Source: Neoceratodus forsteri (Eukaryota > Chordata > Ceratodontiformes > Ceratodontidae). Taken from it: 64,000 bases of DNA. Under the pieces are notes generated by a model. That model saw only the letters and a list, made by a program, of their open reading frames with translations. It had not been told where the DNA came from and made no database searches. The position numbers and the translations under genes are program-made. The stretch is taken from assembly GCA_016271365.2 (NCBI GenBank), contig CM057451.1, positions 366,379,501 to 366,443,500 of the forward strand, read 5' to 3'. This document shows, piece after piece, positions 1-11,751 of this stretch (position 1 is its first letter; every line of letters begins with the position of its first letter).

Positions 1-126
1 CTGGGAATGCCCGAATCTGAATAAGTATTGGAGGGGAGTGGCTGGTGAATTGTCTGGTATGTTGGGACAACAAATTGAACTTTTCCCAAGATCATTGCTG
101 CTGGGGGTGAAGGTGGTAGATAATTA

Positions 127-272
127 AGCAATAATGCCCGACAGGGTGTGTTATCATGCTGGGATAACGTCACGCCTCAGGTGGTTGGGCATGAGGCCAC
201 AGACCGAGTGCTTCCAACAACTGAGGTGTGACGTTATCCCAAACGACACACACCCTGGAGGGCATTATTGCT
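127..272. repeat. Foldback MITE (near-palindromic, non-autonomous)
   Basis: The outer 13 bases AGCAATAATGCCC are exactly reverse-complemented at the right end. Further matched arms follow inward: AGGGTGTGT with ACACACCCT, and GGGATAACGTCAC (161-173) with GTGACGTTATCCC (228-240). The centre is about 45 bases. A strand would fold into one long imperfect hairpin. No coding capacity. No target duplication is obvious, so the superfamily is not assigned. The flanks 1-126 and 273-432 show nothing recognisable. Confidence 0.8.
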
Positions 273-432
273 ATTATACAATGGCTCGTTGTTACACAGA
301 ATAAAAAAAATCATTTTAAAGATGTTTTTGTGTGGAAAAATATTTTTGGTTTTTAAGAGCAGATGAAACAATCAAGCAAATGGTCAATGTGCTCAAGATC
401 ATCTACACTGGTTCACAGTAAGGCTGAGACTA

Positions 433-469
433 GACCAGTGATGTTGTACTGGGATAACATCACGGGTCC
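433..469. repeat. Small hairpin related to the MITE arm
   Basis: A short inverted repeat, GTGATGTT with AACATCAC, is extended by GACC with GGTC. Its right arm contains GGGATAACATCAC, one base different from the arm of the foldback element about 270 bases upstream. It is probably a fragment of the same family. Confidence 0.5.
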
Positions 470-506
470 AGCCGAAGACTGACCAATCAGAGTCCAGGAT
501 TTTTTC

Positions 507-779
507 TTGCCATTGTGTAATGGAGAATGGGAACTATATCTCCAATGGCTTAGAGTGCTTTTGGTGGTAGCTAGACAGGGAATACAGAATTTGTGGACAA
601 CAAATTCTGTGCTAATGATCGAACAATGGAAGGGGTTAGCTAAAATAGTGCTGGCAGTGGACAGGTTGACATATATCCTGAAGGGTAAGGAGGATAAATT
701 TCTAGAAGTTTGGAGCAATTTTTTAAATAGCTTAACTCCAGGGGAGGACACTTTCCTTCGGGAGGGAGGCTTGACATAA
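507..779 (+). pseudogene. C-terminus of Tx1/L1-type LINE ORF2 (5'-truncated)
   Basis: About 90 residues are open. They carry the pattern seen at the far C-terminus of Tx1-clade L1 reverse transcriptase proteins: a VVARQGI block, then IEQWK, then a hydrophobic run followed by LTYILKGK and W-x-x-FL. The catalytic reverse transcriptase core is absent, so this is the tail of a 5'-truncated copy. It is followed by a long untranslated region ending in an A-rich tract. The assignment rests on pattern memory, not alignment. The protein would have no activity. Confidence 0.55.
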
Positions 780-1443
780 ATAGTAGGCCCTTCAATATTA
801 TGCCGTAAAGATAAGGGGGACAGGATATATGTACCTATAAGGAGGAACAGACTGATGTGATATGAATAAATTTAATAGTGCAGCAGGAATGCATGCAGAT
901 CCTAATATCAGGATCATAAGATTTTGACCATGTGGTTTTAGTGTTATCTAGTTTTTAGATAGTTCTTAGTATTAAGTAAGTTATTCAAACAGGCTTTTAA
1001 TACTTAGTATTAGGAATTCAGAGGATTTTAAATTGAAGCTGTTGTGTTGTTTTATGTAATTTTTATAGCGTTGTTTTTAAGATGTTGTATGTAAAGCACT
1101 TTGATATTTGAATTGTGCTATTTAAATAAAAATATTATTAAGTCTGATTAGATATATAGAGCAAAAACAGACAAGAAGGAAATAGATGGTTCCACTGTCC
1201 TGCTTGTATGAATCAACTGTATGGTAAAAGTGAAAGTTTAACTTCAAGGTGTGTAAAATAAACAGAACAAATTGAATGTAAACATAGAATGAAGTGGCTA
1301 ATTAACATACATCCATATGATAAGATATATGTATTGTTCTTATGTATGTAATCTTGGTGTCATGATACAGAAAATGAAAATTCTTTGTCTGTTTTGGACA
1401 CTGACAATAAAAATATTATACAAAAAAAAAAAAGAAAGAAAGA
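780..1443 (+). mobile_element. 3' untranslated region of the Tx1/L1 fragment
   Basis: AT-rich and non-coding. It ends with AATAAAAATATT and an A/GAAA-rich tail at 1420-1443, typical of an L1 3' end. Inside it, about 900-1140, is a segment ending in an AAATAAAAATATTATTAAG-type tail, which resembles the 3' end of another LINE and is probably a small nested insertion. Confidence 0.5.
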
Positions 1444-2461
1444 AATTGTCGGCAGATAAGGAACCCTAGGCCCATCCAGTCTGCCCGTAAGCCCTAAACT
1501 TGTATGCAGTCACTGACCCTAGGTGGTCAATGGCTTTTCATCACTCCCTCCCCACCCAATGTTCCCGTGTGCCTGTCCCAGGCATGTTTAATCCCCTCCA
1601 ATGTGCTTGCCCCCACCACCTCTTGTGGCATACTATCCCAAGTGTCCACCACCCTCTGTGTAGAAAAACTTCCTCATGTTACCTCGTAATCTACCCCCTT
1701 CCAATTTCATATTGTGTCCCATTGTTCTGATATATTTTCTACATTGGAGAAAATCCCTCACCTGCACACTGTTTATGCCCTTGAGGTACTTGAAAGTTTC
1801 TATCATGTCCCCCCTTTCTCTCCTCCAGTGAGTACATATTGAGAATTCTTAGTCTCTCCTCGTGTGTTTTGTGATGCATGCCATGCATCATCTTTGTCGC
1901 CCTTCTCCGGACAGCCTCCACCTTGTCTATGTCCTTATGCATGTGTGGTCTCCAGTACTGCATGCAGTACTCCAGGTGAAGCCTTACTAGTGTTTTATAC
2001 AATGGCATCAGCACCTCCTGTCTCCAGCTAGTAATGCCTCTGCCTGTGCACCCCAGCATGCCACTGGTCCTCCTTGCAGCCTTTGTGCACTGCTTTGATA
2101 CCTTAAGGTCATAAGATATGATAACCCCTTGGTCCCTTTCCTCTTTGGTGACAGTCAGCACCCCCCCCCATTCTGTAGCTCTCCCCAGGGTTCCCCCTAC
2201 CCAGGTGCATTATCTTGCACTTTTTTTAATTGAACCTCAGTTGCCACACCTCTGACCATCTTTCAAGCTTCTCCAGGTCCCTCTTCATTTTCTGTACCCC
2301 TTCTGGAGTATCCACTCTGTTGCAGATCTTGGTGTCATCTGTAAATAGGCAGACTTTTAGTTCCAGCCCCTCTGCAATGTCACTAATGAAGACATCGAAC
2401 AAGACTGGTCCCAGTACTGATCCCTGTCCCAGTAATGATAGGTGGAGAGTTAGGCAGTTCT
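1444..2461 (-). mobile_element. CR1 LINE, copy a (5'-truncated)
   Basis: A minus-strand CR1 whose 3' end lies at about 1444, next to the GAAA-rich tail of the L1. The 3' end carries the 'cggcagataag...cccatccagtctgccc' signature (plus-strand view) shared with the three other CR1 copies in the window. The C-terminal reverse-transcriptase region is recognisable at 1739-2161. The right border at 2461 cuts into DIRS delta gag sequence, so this CR1 probably inserted into that element. Confidence 0.85.
1739..2161 (-). pseudogene. CR1 reverse transcriptase C-terminal domain
   Basis: About 140 residues read through the CR1 thumb and C-terminal region: LYKTLVRLHLEYCMQYW, then VEAVRRRATKMMHG and the EERLRILNMYSLEERK block. 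This is the part of CR1 ORF2 following the catalytic palm. The YADD-containing palm lies further 5' in neighbouring, frame-shifted sequence (about 2230-2450, where the FADDT-type stretch is degraded). The copy is truncated and cannot be active. Closest relatives in the window are at 21263-21640, 41176-41451 and 62441-62896. Confidence 0.8.
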
Positions 2462-3480
2462 AGGAACTCCACCAAATTTCTTTTGGGATGTCCTGCTCAG
2501 CAGATTCAAACCCCATCACAGACTGGAGTTGCTGCATCATGGAAATGCATGAAGGATCTTCAGGAGGGGACCTAGGTGTATACATTATGGAGTCTTTACT
2601 CCCTGTGGAGATGGTGGAGCTGGACCTCTCATAAGAGCTCTCCATGTACTCTTCCTCCTCTTCTTCCTCTTGCATGATGAGGTTAGGGTTATACTCCTGA
2701 TACTTGTCAATGGGATCAGTAGGCCTCAAAGAGGGACCAGAGGAGGTTGTTGATACCCCTAGAAAGCAACTGACACATCAACCTGACACAGTCTGTGCTG
2801 GGGCTTGCTGGAGGTGCCCTGTCAATGCCGTTCCTGTTGTAGGAGGAGGAGGTAGCAGGTGTTGCAACATGTCTGTGAGGGACGAAAGCACTGCTTGCAC
2901 AACGGCATCTGCTTGCACTGCAGGCATGCTACATGATGTCGATGGGGGAGACACCATCCCAGACATCGATGGCAACGCACCAGAGATACTGGGTCTGGTG
3001 GTGCTTACAGCCTGTCCTGACCTGGAGGGATCAACAATCTGGGTGGTTGGTGGCATTGCCGCTGGGGCGGTTGATGGCACAGATGAAGTCACGATGGGAT
3101 GAAGAGGTGACCGAGAGCGTATCATGGAGGTTCTCTTTGTTCTTCTCCCTCTCACGGTGCCTGTGTTTATGCTGTGTGGAAGTTTTCTCTCAGGACTTCG
3201 ATGAGTGAGTGCCTGAGGAGCTGGAGGGCACCATGGCAGAGCTCTTTCCCTGGAGCTCTTTCTCCATCCCGGCTACCAGCTGTTTCAATGGGTGAGTCTC
3301 CAAGGTGTTCTATCTCTGTTGCTGGGTAGCAGTGTTAAACTTAAGGCAAATCTGGCAGGCCTTGACCTAATGGGCCGTGCCAAGGCAGCATATGCAGATG
3401 TCATGCAAATCGCCCGAAAAAATCTTTCCACTGCATTCGCAGTATCTGAAAAGCTTAGCTAGCTCTTTAGGCGACATACA
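2462..3480 (-). pseudogene. DIRS delta gag, N-terminal part
   Basis: Reading starts at about 3475 with a Met and a Cys/His-rich cluster (FRYCECSGKIF, then CICCLGTAH, CQICLKF). This is the same layout as the start of gag in the other DIRS copies here. It is followed by Ser/Pro-rich and Glu-rich low-complexity sequence (a run of seven Glu near 2660-2680). Stops and frameshifts are present. The downstream half is cut off at 2461 by CR1 copy a. In DIRS elements this ORF is taken as the RNA-binding structural protein. Family differs from alpha, beta and gamma in sequence but not layout. Confidence 0.6.
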
Positions 3481-3790
3481 TGACATCGGGTATCACTTAC
3501 AAAAAGTGATAGCAAACTAGGGAGAGAAATATACTGAATAGCGGTTGACTATGGCAGCAGCGTCTTCGTACAAGGTCCAGCAAGTGTAGTCGATGGCAGG
3601 AAAAGAACTGACAAGAGAAGGGGTCGCCCACATTTATATGGGAGTGCTGACGTAGGACATCATCATGGGCAGCCCCTAGCGGACTGCTTGCAAAAAGTCT
3701 CCGAGTGGTCCTACTGCCTGGCAGCTATAGTTCGATAGGTGTGGCCTGATGAGAGATATCTTCTAAGTAGATCAGCCTCACTTTGGTGTT
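3481..3790 (-). promoter_or_regulatory. Probable DIRS delta 5' leader with TATA-like box
   Basis: On the minus strand, upstream of the gag start, there is a TATATAAATG-type box (plus-strand CATTTATATG, 3631-3640). A CRE-like TGACGT lies in the plus strand at 3648-3653. The spacing to the gag start (about 155 bases) is compatible with a retrotransposon promoter. The left-hand neighbour at 3791 is RNase H sequence of another DIRS element, so this is probably the terminal region of delta. No functional evidence. Confidence 0.35.
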
Positions 3791-3827
3791 TCCCCAGGAG
3801 GCAAACATGGTCCACCAAGTGTGAGCC

Positions 3828-5119
3828 CTACAGGGAGAACAGGTGGTTCACCATCTCCTGATGCAGAGACCACTCATACAACACCTCTCCTATCTGGCTG
3901 AGAGCGTCTACCAGCTGACTGATTTGTCCTGCAACATGGATCATCAGATCTGCACACAAGCTGTAGACGAGAAACCAGATGCGGAGAGCCTCCTCACACA
4001 AGAGAAGGGAGTGAGTTCTGCCCTGCCTGTTCAGATAGAACATGGTCAATGATGTTGTCCATCTGGACCTGCACGATCTGAACCTTGACTAGTGGAATGA
4101 ATGCCATCAAAGTGAAGTGCACTGTGCAGAGCTCCAGCAGGTTTATGTGTTGATGGGACTCCTTGGGAGACCAGAATCCATGGGCTCTATGGGCTCTCAA
4201 ATTCACTCCCCACTCCACTAGAGATGTTTCCATCATAAGCATTATGGTCGGTTCTGGGCAGACAAACAGGATTCCTTCCTCCAGGTGGTCTAGGACTAGC
4301 CTCCACTGGATGGTATCCCACATCAGCTGGGTCAGCATTCCCAGCTGATCCAAGTGGTCCAGGCACTGGGACCACCGATGGCCCAGCTCTTACTGAAGGG
4401 GACGCATCTACCAGCGGGCCCAATGGAACATGCTGCTGCAAGACGCAATGTACCCCAGCAGTCTGAGGAAATCCCAGGCAGGGTGTGAGAGCCCAAGCTG
4501 AAAAGATCGGGCAAAGGAGGTACGACCTAGTGCCTGGTCTACAGGAAGGGGGGGCCTTAGCGCTCAGGGACTCTAGTTCTGCCCCAATGAACTTGATCAC
4601 CTGCTTTGGAACCAGTTTGGACTTGTCCATGTTGACCAACAGGCTCAAATCTCAGCATGTCAGGAGAACAATTTCTGTGGCTCTCTCCATGGCCTCTCTG
4701 GATGGACTGGCTATCAAACATTCGTCCAGGTAGGGATAAATTCTGACCATAAGATGACACATGTGGACCACTACCACTGCCATGCATTTAGTGAAGACCC
4801 TGGGTACTGAGGAGAGCGCAAAGGTCATGACGTGGAACTGGAACAAGACCCCTTCCATGCAGAACCAGAGGTACTGGCAGTGGGACCAATGGACAGGAAT
4901 GTGGAAAAATGCATTCTGGAGGTCCAGGGAGCAGAACCACATATGTTCTGCTCCAGGGATAGTATAATCTGGTTCAAAGTGACGATCCAGAATTTTTGTT
5001 TCCACATAAACTGGTTGATATTGTCCAAATCCAGTATAGGGTGCCAGATCCCATCCATTTTTGAACCAGGAAGTGGACACTGGACACATGACCCCTACTG
5101 GCCAGGTTGTCCAAGACAT
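3828..5119 (-). pseudogene. DIRS alpha1 reverse transcriptase-RNase H
   Basis: Read from 5119 downwards. The RT contains SLDLQNAFFHIP (first catalytic Asp) and PRVFTKCMAVV. The catalytic box is PYLDECLI, where related copies have YLDDWL, so one catalytic Asp has become Glu. The linker FIGAELESL follows in another frame (4648-4400). RNase H follows with a degraded DN-type motif, then YLNRQGRTHS and DALSQIG (3828-4049). At least two frameshifts separate the blocks. The protein would have copied the element RNA into DNA. It is dead here through frameshifts and the Asp loss. Confidence 0.75.
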
Positions 5120-5122
5120 GCG

Positions 5123-5605
5123 CTATTGCCCCTTCGCCAGAAGTTCAATGATGTCCACCCTTAGGGTAGACAGCTTGTCCTGAAACACTCTGGACTTTCG
5201 AGATGAACAGAAGCAGCAGGGTGGGAAAGCCTCAAAATCTAGAGAGGATCCTCTGCCCATTACGTCCAACACCCACTTGTCTGATGTGATAGTGGACCAA
5301 CGAGGCAAGAAGTGACAAAGTTGGCCCCCAACCAGGACAGCAATTGGGGTGGGACAGCTGAAGGGATGACGCTCCCCCAACCAGTCATTGGACAGCTTTT
5401 GTGGAGGCACCTGCGGCTGCTGCTGGAGGGGCACCACTACCCCGTCACCCCCCCACTTTTTTGGACCTTGGCCCTCGGGCTTCTGCTTGGAGAGCCAGGC
5501 CTGTGACTGCCACTGCTGGAGCTGCTGCTGGGGAAGCTCTGACTGAAAGAGACAGTACTGGAAGGCTGGTTTCTTAGGCTTTTTTTGATTCTTCTGGGAA
5601 GAAGT
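5123..5605 (-). pseudogene. DIRS alpha1 gag C-terminus and spacer to RT
   Basis: The frame runs from the broken phrase TSSQKNQKKPKK at 5605, through a Gln-rich stretch (PQQQLQQWQSQAW), to the WSTITSDKWVLDVMGRG block that precedes RT in all alpha copies (compare 40694-40876). The upstream end is interrupted exactly at the GGAAGAAGT duplication; the rest of gag resumes at 20304. It is the basic, low-complexity tail of Gag. No separate function can be assigned. Confidence 0.65.
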
Positions 5606-7361
5606 AGACCCCGGAGCTGCTGTCGGAATCGTGGACTGCAATTCAGGGCAGTTGCAATTAGCTGGAGTTGCCCTGAGTTGCAGCCATAATTGAGTGGAGT
5701 CGTATTTTAAGTGGTTAACTCCGTTGTAGTAGATTTGGCTTTAAGATTCGCTCCCCCCCGAGCCAGCAATTAATAGTGCCCTTGGCTCCTAGATACCAGT
5801 CCTCCTCCAACAGAGAATGAGAGAGGGAGGAGCCAGGGAGTTGTGCGCGCTGCACATGTGGCCATCCCCAAGAATTAGTCAGTTAACAGGCAGTGTCGAG
5901 CACGATACAAAGCGGATGGAGACAGTCAAATGCAAGTCTGGGTGATGACAGTTGTTTTGAGCAAAGCGCGGCATCTCACTGACCACTCGTCTTGCCACAC
6001 CGTATACAAGAGAAGAGTAGTGGACGGATCGAGAGAGAAGAGGGCAGAGAAGACTAGAGAACATTTAGGGTCAGCAGACTGCAGTGCGAAGCAGGACCTG
6101 AGGAGCGAGAGGACCAAGCACCTGGAGCGGGACACCACATGGAGGAGCGGAGGAGTGAACAGCCACAGCCTGCTGCACTGAGGTGGGCCTGGGTGACTGT
6201 CACTGGTGTTAGGGAATTGGGACAGGTCAGTGGGACTGCCACTGCTGGGCCGGTGCAGGGACTGGGAGAGGAAGAAACGACTAGTAGTGCGATTGTTTTC
6301 CAGCTTCCCTGTATTTAAACCCTCTCTTTGAGATTTAAATCTGGCGCCTTTTGGATTTGGCAGCGCTCTCCTAACTGGCTCTATGACGCCCACATCCAAG
6401 AGAGTTCCCTTCTGCTCTTTGCTGTATCATTTTTGTCCCAACCAATGGACAAAAAAAAAAACTCTATCACTTATTTATTGGTTTTAAACTCTTAACACCC
6501 CCGATTTCCACAAGGTAATGTGCAAAGTATAAATACTGTATTTATCCCAGTTTCTGAGGCACTAGACCTTCCCTATTTAATGTAATGCTAACCTGGACAG
6601 TGTCTGTCCCCCTGCAGACCAAAAATCATCACAGTCAATGCATACCGGTCACTCCATTAGTAACTTGGACAGCCTCCCCCTTAAACCAAAATACAGAACA
6701 GAACTTTACAAGACGCACTTAAACACACATATATTTAGGACAGCTTCCCCCTTAAACCAAATGCAGCACAGAACTACACACTGTCCAAACTTAGGAATTC
6801 CAACTCCCCGTCTCAAAATGAAGCCAATGTCAATCCTGGGCCACTTGAACATGTCAGTCTACTTCCTCAAAACACTAGATGCCTGCCATTTGTGAAGCAG
6901 GACTATAACAAAATGCAGTAAGTAGTAAATACTACTGTTGTACAATGGCAGTGTATATGAGAGAATATGTTTCTCTTCTTTTTATTATCTTGTTTTCACT
7001 TGTTTCCCCTATTACTCTCCACACTGACTGCCACACCTGTTCTACAAACTTTCTTAGGCTGGCAGGGTGAGAGGGCGTGGCTGTCCTGGCAGCTCATACC
7101 AATATTGCACTCTCCTGAGTTTGGCAGGAGGGGATGCTGGCCGTCCACTTCCTCCATCACTGACACTGAGCACCGTAGTTCCATAACATGCTTGGCCCTC
7201 AGCAGGCCTCAACATGGAGTTATAGGGATCATGCACAAAGTACTACATAAGGTTCCTCTGATCTGGTCCATGTTTTTTTTTTTTATTACATTTTTGTTTT
7301 ACTGGTTATGTACCCAGGTTATGTACCTGGTAACTGCAAACGCTCTATCAGCGTGGTGTGG
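5606..7361. other. Left arm of the AGACCCC element, no gene seen
   Basis: No coding region stands out; open frames are short and lack recognisable motifs. The section 5640-6300 is fairly GC-rich. 6300-7361 is AT-rich with homopolymer runs, for example at 6455-6465 and 7272-7283. A two-unit direct repeat lies at 6667-6780. Confidence 0.5.
6667..6780. repeat. Two-unit direct repeat, period 71
   Basis: The phrase GGACAGC-T-TCCCCCTTAAACCAAA begins at 6667 and again at 6738, with related trailing bases (ACAGAACAGAACT versus GCAGCACAGAACT). The second unit is incomplete. Confidence 0.6.
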
Positions 7362-7940
7362 CCCCTCATTTATTTATTTATTTATTGAATGTAATCGGAA
7401 TTACAATCCTTTGAGTCATAGACTCTTTTGCAAAGGCTCCACGTCAGTTACAAAGAATGGAGGGAATACATTTACAGAAAAAAAAAACATACAAACAGTA
7501 TTAGTGTAACAGTACAGGGTTATGCAGTCATAGCTTTATCTTATTTATAAGGTGACAGTAGTTGGCAGAATATGAGATGCCCCTTATCAGGGAAGTGCAG
7601 GATACCATTTCGTGGGATCTAGAGTGACCCTGTGTCAGATATTTGGTCAGGGGAAAGGAAGTGAAAGGACTTGCGGAGGGCTGTGTGTTATCCACAGTCA
7701 CATATTGCCGAGTCAGAGTTGTACTTTGAGACCTGTTTTAAATAGTGGAGAGACTATGGGTCTGGGACATGGTGGAGGTAGACTATTGAGCCAAAGTGGG
7801 GCGCAGTAGCGGAAAGATCTTTGCCCAAGGGATGTTCTACAGTGGGGGACAATAAATGAAGTGTTGGCTGCGAGTCTTTTAGTACGCCTGTAGGGGGCTG
7901 TGCTGATAATTGAGTGGAGGCCGATGGGGGCTAGCTGGAG

Positions 7941-9728
7941 TTATATCTTTTTTGCAAGGACACAGGAGTGGTACTTTAGCCTTCCTTGGAAGTTAAGCCA
8001 ACCAGCCAAAGCATAGAGCTCACAGGTATGCGTTAACCTGTCACTGCCTGTGACTAGGTGGCAAGCTTTATACAAGGCAGTGTTGATGCTACGTAGGGCA
8101 GTCGGTTCCGAAGAGCCATAAATGACTATCCCGTAGTCTACCAAAGAGAGGATGGAGGAGGAGACCGCAAGATGCATGGCCTGTGTAGGTAAGCAGTGTT
8201 TAAGTCTGTACAGGATCCCCACTCTAGCGTTGACAGCAGAGGAGAGAAGTTGTATATGACTACGGTAGGAGAGGGAGGTGTCTAATGTGATTCCAAGATA
8301 TTTGAAACATGAAACCTGTTCTAGTGGGGAGCCATGAGAGTTTTTTATTAGTAGTGCCGTATGACTGTGTGGGCTTTGTTGATGCGCTAAGATCATGGAC
8401 TTCGTTTTTTTGATAATTGATAATAGGGCAGTGTTCAGTGAACCAAGATTCTAGCTCCCTAAAGAAGTCCTGCAGGGCTAGCTGGAGAGCGCTAGGCTGT
8501 GGGTGGTTCCAAAACACTACCGCATCATGAGCGCAGAGTAGCAGGTGACCACTGCAAGACTTGGGGAGAGAGTTCAAAAAGAGGGTGAACAGTAGGGGGC
8601 CAAGTATAGACCCCTGTGGGACACCAGAGCATACTAGTTTGCAAGAGGAGAGGGTAGTGTTTATCTTGACTTGTTGTGACCAGCCTGAGAGGTAGTCTTT
8701 GAACCAGGCGGTGGCCTCTGGGACCAAGTTGAGTTGAGGAAGGACATGGAGCAGTAGCTCGTGACTGACCGTGTCAAATGCCTTGGTCAGATCCACGTAG
8801 ATCGCCCCAGCCATGGAGCCTTGGTCTAGGGCCTCATGGATAAATGAGGTGAGCTCAGTAAGGGCAGTGACGGTACTGTGGCCTCTCCGGAAACCATGCT
8901 GTTCTCAGCAAAGAAGGTTGTGTTTAGTTAGGTGGTCAGTAAGCTGGTCCGATACTATTTTTTCAAGTGCTTTGGAGAGGGGTGGTAGTATCGATATCGG
9001 TCTATAGTTGCTTGTGACTGTAGGGTCGCCGCTCTTCAGAATAGGTTATGGCTCTCTTCCAGGCTGTTGAGAATTGACTAAGGCACAGTGACAGGTTGAG
9101 AATTTTTGTGAGGTGGGTAGTATAACATCCAGGGTCAGCCGAATGAGTTTGAGATCAAGGGAGTCGTTGCTATATCGGGCATTAGCCAGGGCTTTGGAGA
9201 TGTAGCATTTTGCCTCAGGGCAGGATATGATTCTTAGTCTAAAGGGTGTTGTATTGTTGTTGTTCGAGGTGTTGGGGGAAGGTTGTAGAAGTTCGGAGGT
9301 AGTAAGTGGGAGAGGTCCGAGAAGGAGGAGTTGAGAGCTTCCGCGATAGCAGTAGGGTTCTGAGTGGTATCCCCATTAACTGTGAGTTGTGTAGGGGTAG
9401 GGGAGTAAGACTTCCCACTGAGTTCTTTTATATTCTTCCAGAATTGTTTACCGTTGCCCCAGGAGGAGGTGAGGGTTTGTTGATAGTATGTAGCTTTAGC
9501 TTGCCATATGGCCCAGGTACATTTGATGCGGGCCTCCCTGTAAAGTTGTCTATCCTGTGTGCATTGGGAGTCTAGGGCCTTATGCCATAGATTGTCCCTG
9601 TGTTGTAGCTGATTAAGTAGTGATTGTGAGATCCAGGGTGTGTATCTGGTTTTCACTACTTGTTTAGTGAAGGAAGCTAAGATGTCACAGGCCTCATTGA
9701 AGGTGGCTATAAAGTGGGAGAGTGCCAT
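7941..9728 (-). pseudogene. L2 copy b linker and reverse transcriptase
   Basis: Going down the minus strand, the linker (9728-9234) carries the ARIKCTWAIWQAKATYYQ and FWKNIKELSGKSY blocks. The palm follows with IYVDLTKAFDTVSHELLL and SGVPQGSILGPLLFTLFLN (8814-8500). The normally invariant YADD reads CAHD, so two of the catalytic-box residues are lost. The C-terminal region (8396-7941) has SCFKYLGITLD and the HTCELYALAGWL-type end. Frameshifts separate the blocks. This was the polymerase of a target-primed LINE; it is inactive here. Confidence 0.8.
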
Positions 9729-10497
9729 GTCTACAGACTGTGCGGTGTAAATGGGGAACCAGTTGCTGGTAGCTAGGTGTGCTTTGAGATGCGCTAGGCT
9801 CTTTTGTAGCTCTTTGTATGATGACTTTGGGGGGCAGAGGTATTTTAGCCAACCACCGGCAGGTCACCGGGGAATGGTCACTAATAGAGTCAGGGAGCAC
9901 AGTGACATGGGAGAGGTTCTGTGGCCTGTTAGTGAAAATGAGGTCTATAAGGGTAGCGGTCCCTGTTCTATGATCCATTCTGGTAGGGGAGGTGACGAGT
10001 TGGGTAAGATCGTATGCCAGGGCTGTGTCTTTGAAGCTGGATGAGTTAGGTGATAGTCAATTGACATTAAAGTCTCCCAGTAGGATGACTTCACTTCTAG
10101 GGGGGAGGTGGGAGATACTGTGGAGGATAGATTCAAATGCGAGGTTTTTGGTTGCTAGGGGGATATAGGCTGGCTACTGTGATGTGGATGGTTTGGTGCC
10201 CAGACTAAGTTTGACTGTGAGTGTCTGGGCACCATATTTGGGTGTTGGAGTATGTACTTCTGTGGCGTCTAGTGAGGATCTAACATAGATGGCACAGCCA
10301 CCGCCTCTCTTACTAGTCCTGTCTGCACGGAAGATGGAATAATCATTGAGGGAGACAGCTCCATTGGGTATTCTATCCGAGAGCCATGTCTCAGATACAG
10401 CTAGGATGCCCGGTGCGTGCTGGGCAATCCAGCCTTGGAGGGGGGATTTTTTTTGGTAGGCTGCATATATTAAGAATAGCCAGTAGCAGACTCCCAC
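9694..10497 (-). pseudogene. L2 copy b APE endonuclease domain
   Basis: Two frames carry endonuclease blocks: LAVSETWLSDRIPNGAVSL (the catalytic Glu region) with the following RGGGCAIYVRSSL strand, and ATLIDLIFTNRP followed by DSISDHSPVTCRW, which holds the S-D-H catalytic signature. The central part (10136-9945) is frame-shifted. The domain nicks chromosomal DNA to prime reverse transcription. It lies directly 5' of the RT of the same element. Confidence 0.75.
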
Positions 10498-11430
10498 GTG
10501 GGCTGCCAGACGAGACCACTGTGCTGGGTGGTCCTGGGTTGGGGTGAATATTGCCAGATAGCAGCAGTAGGAGAAGAGTGTGCCACAGAAGGGCTAACCT
10601 GTGAAGTTTGGGTGAGTGACATAGGGACTGGTAGGCTGTAGGTCTGTTAACGTGGGTGGTAGGGACAGGGAGACTGAATATGACGCTGGTTAACAGGGGA
10701 CGTGAGTTTGGGGGCCTGATTTGGAGCTAACAGAAGTGGTGGGGGGCTGTGGTCTGGAAGGAGGGACAGCTGAGGTGCAGTGTGTATCGTGAGAGAGTTA
10801 GAGTGGCAGTGAATGTGTAGAAGCGGGTGGGGTCATTTAAGCCTGTGTGGGATGGCTTGGAGGTACATTGGTTAGTGTCATAATAGTTAATTTTGTGATG
10901 AATGGAAGTGTTGTTGTCACGTAGGTTAGGTTCCTCGGGGGAAGGTGAGCCAGCGGTAGGTCCATAGAAGTAAGGAGGACTCCTAGTATCAGGGATAGCA
11001 TTGTTTTTATAGGGAGGGCAAGGTATGAGTGGTAGGTAGTAGTGGCCACTAGTGTTGATCTGGTATAACCTGCAGCTGGTAAAGTGGGCTGATAGGTTAT
11101 TTCCAGAGTCAGGTGAACAATCCTGACTATAAAGCTGAGTGCCAACCAAGGGTGGTGGGGGCGGCGGGGCTAAGTCTGCGCTTTCACTTCACAGGGACCA
11201 ACGGTCGCGACTGCTCCCAGGAGTTGAGTCTTTACCTGGGCAGCTTCGGGGACGAAATCCAGCAGGGAGTGCTTCAGCAAGTTAGCCCTCGCGACCTCCG
11301 GGCTCCACGGGGGAGTGGGTACATTCTGCAGAAAAGGGAGAGAGACGCTGATTAAATAGGTAGGTGGGGGAGAGATCAGCTTAGAGAAGGGGGCGGGAAG
11401 GATCAGGGATTCAAACAGCACAACTGCAAT

Positions 11431-11708
11431 TAATGAAGGCTAAGCTGTGGCACAGTGTAATTTAACAGCAGTACAGAGTTAAAATTATGCTTCACAGTAT
11501 TACAGAATTCAGGTACAGGGCAGAAAAATTCAGGGGCAAATAATTCTATCTCCACTCCTACACCGAAATAAATTCTTTTAGTGACTTTAAAAGAGGGAGC
11601 TACTACAAAAAAATAAAGCAAAAAAGGCGCCAAGTTTAATGATGGACTGACTGAACAACATAAGAAGGCCAAATGAGTCAAAATTGATCTGCACTATAAA
11701 ATGGAAAG
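11431..11708. other. Unassigned gap between L2 copy b and DIRS gamma
   Basis: AT-rich, with no motif or gene recognised. It is either the remote 5' end of the L2 or part of the surrounding AGACCCC element. Confidence 0.4.
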
Positions 11709-11751
11709 GAAGAAAAAATTACTCACCTTAGTAATGTTGTTTCTTCTAATG

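Larger units (their letters stand above)
7362..11430 (-). mobile_element. L2-type LINE, copy b
   Basis: A minus-strand LINE. Its 3' end is an AAATAAATAAAT tail (plus-strand TTTATTTATTTATT at 7367-7385). The reverse transcriptase, linker and endonuclease regions are recognisable in order, going up to about 10500. 10500-11430 is a weakly coding 5' region with a Thr/Pro-rich frame (10727-11149) that might be ORF1; its start is uncertain. The arrangement (APE endonuclease then RT) and the short tandem tail suit the L2/CR1 group. Confidence 0.8.

Noticed and set aside
2704..3208. Plus-strand frames of 132 and 91 residues
   Set aside because: Antisense to the DIRS delta gag region; no motif.
5926..6399. 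157-residue minus-strand frame
   Set aside because: No recognisable motif or homologous copy elsewhere in the window; length is compatible with chance in a GC-rich stretch.
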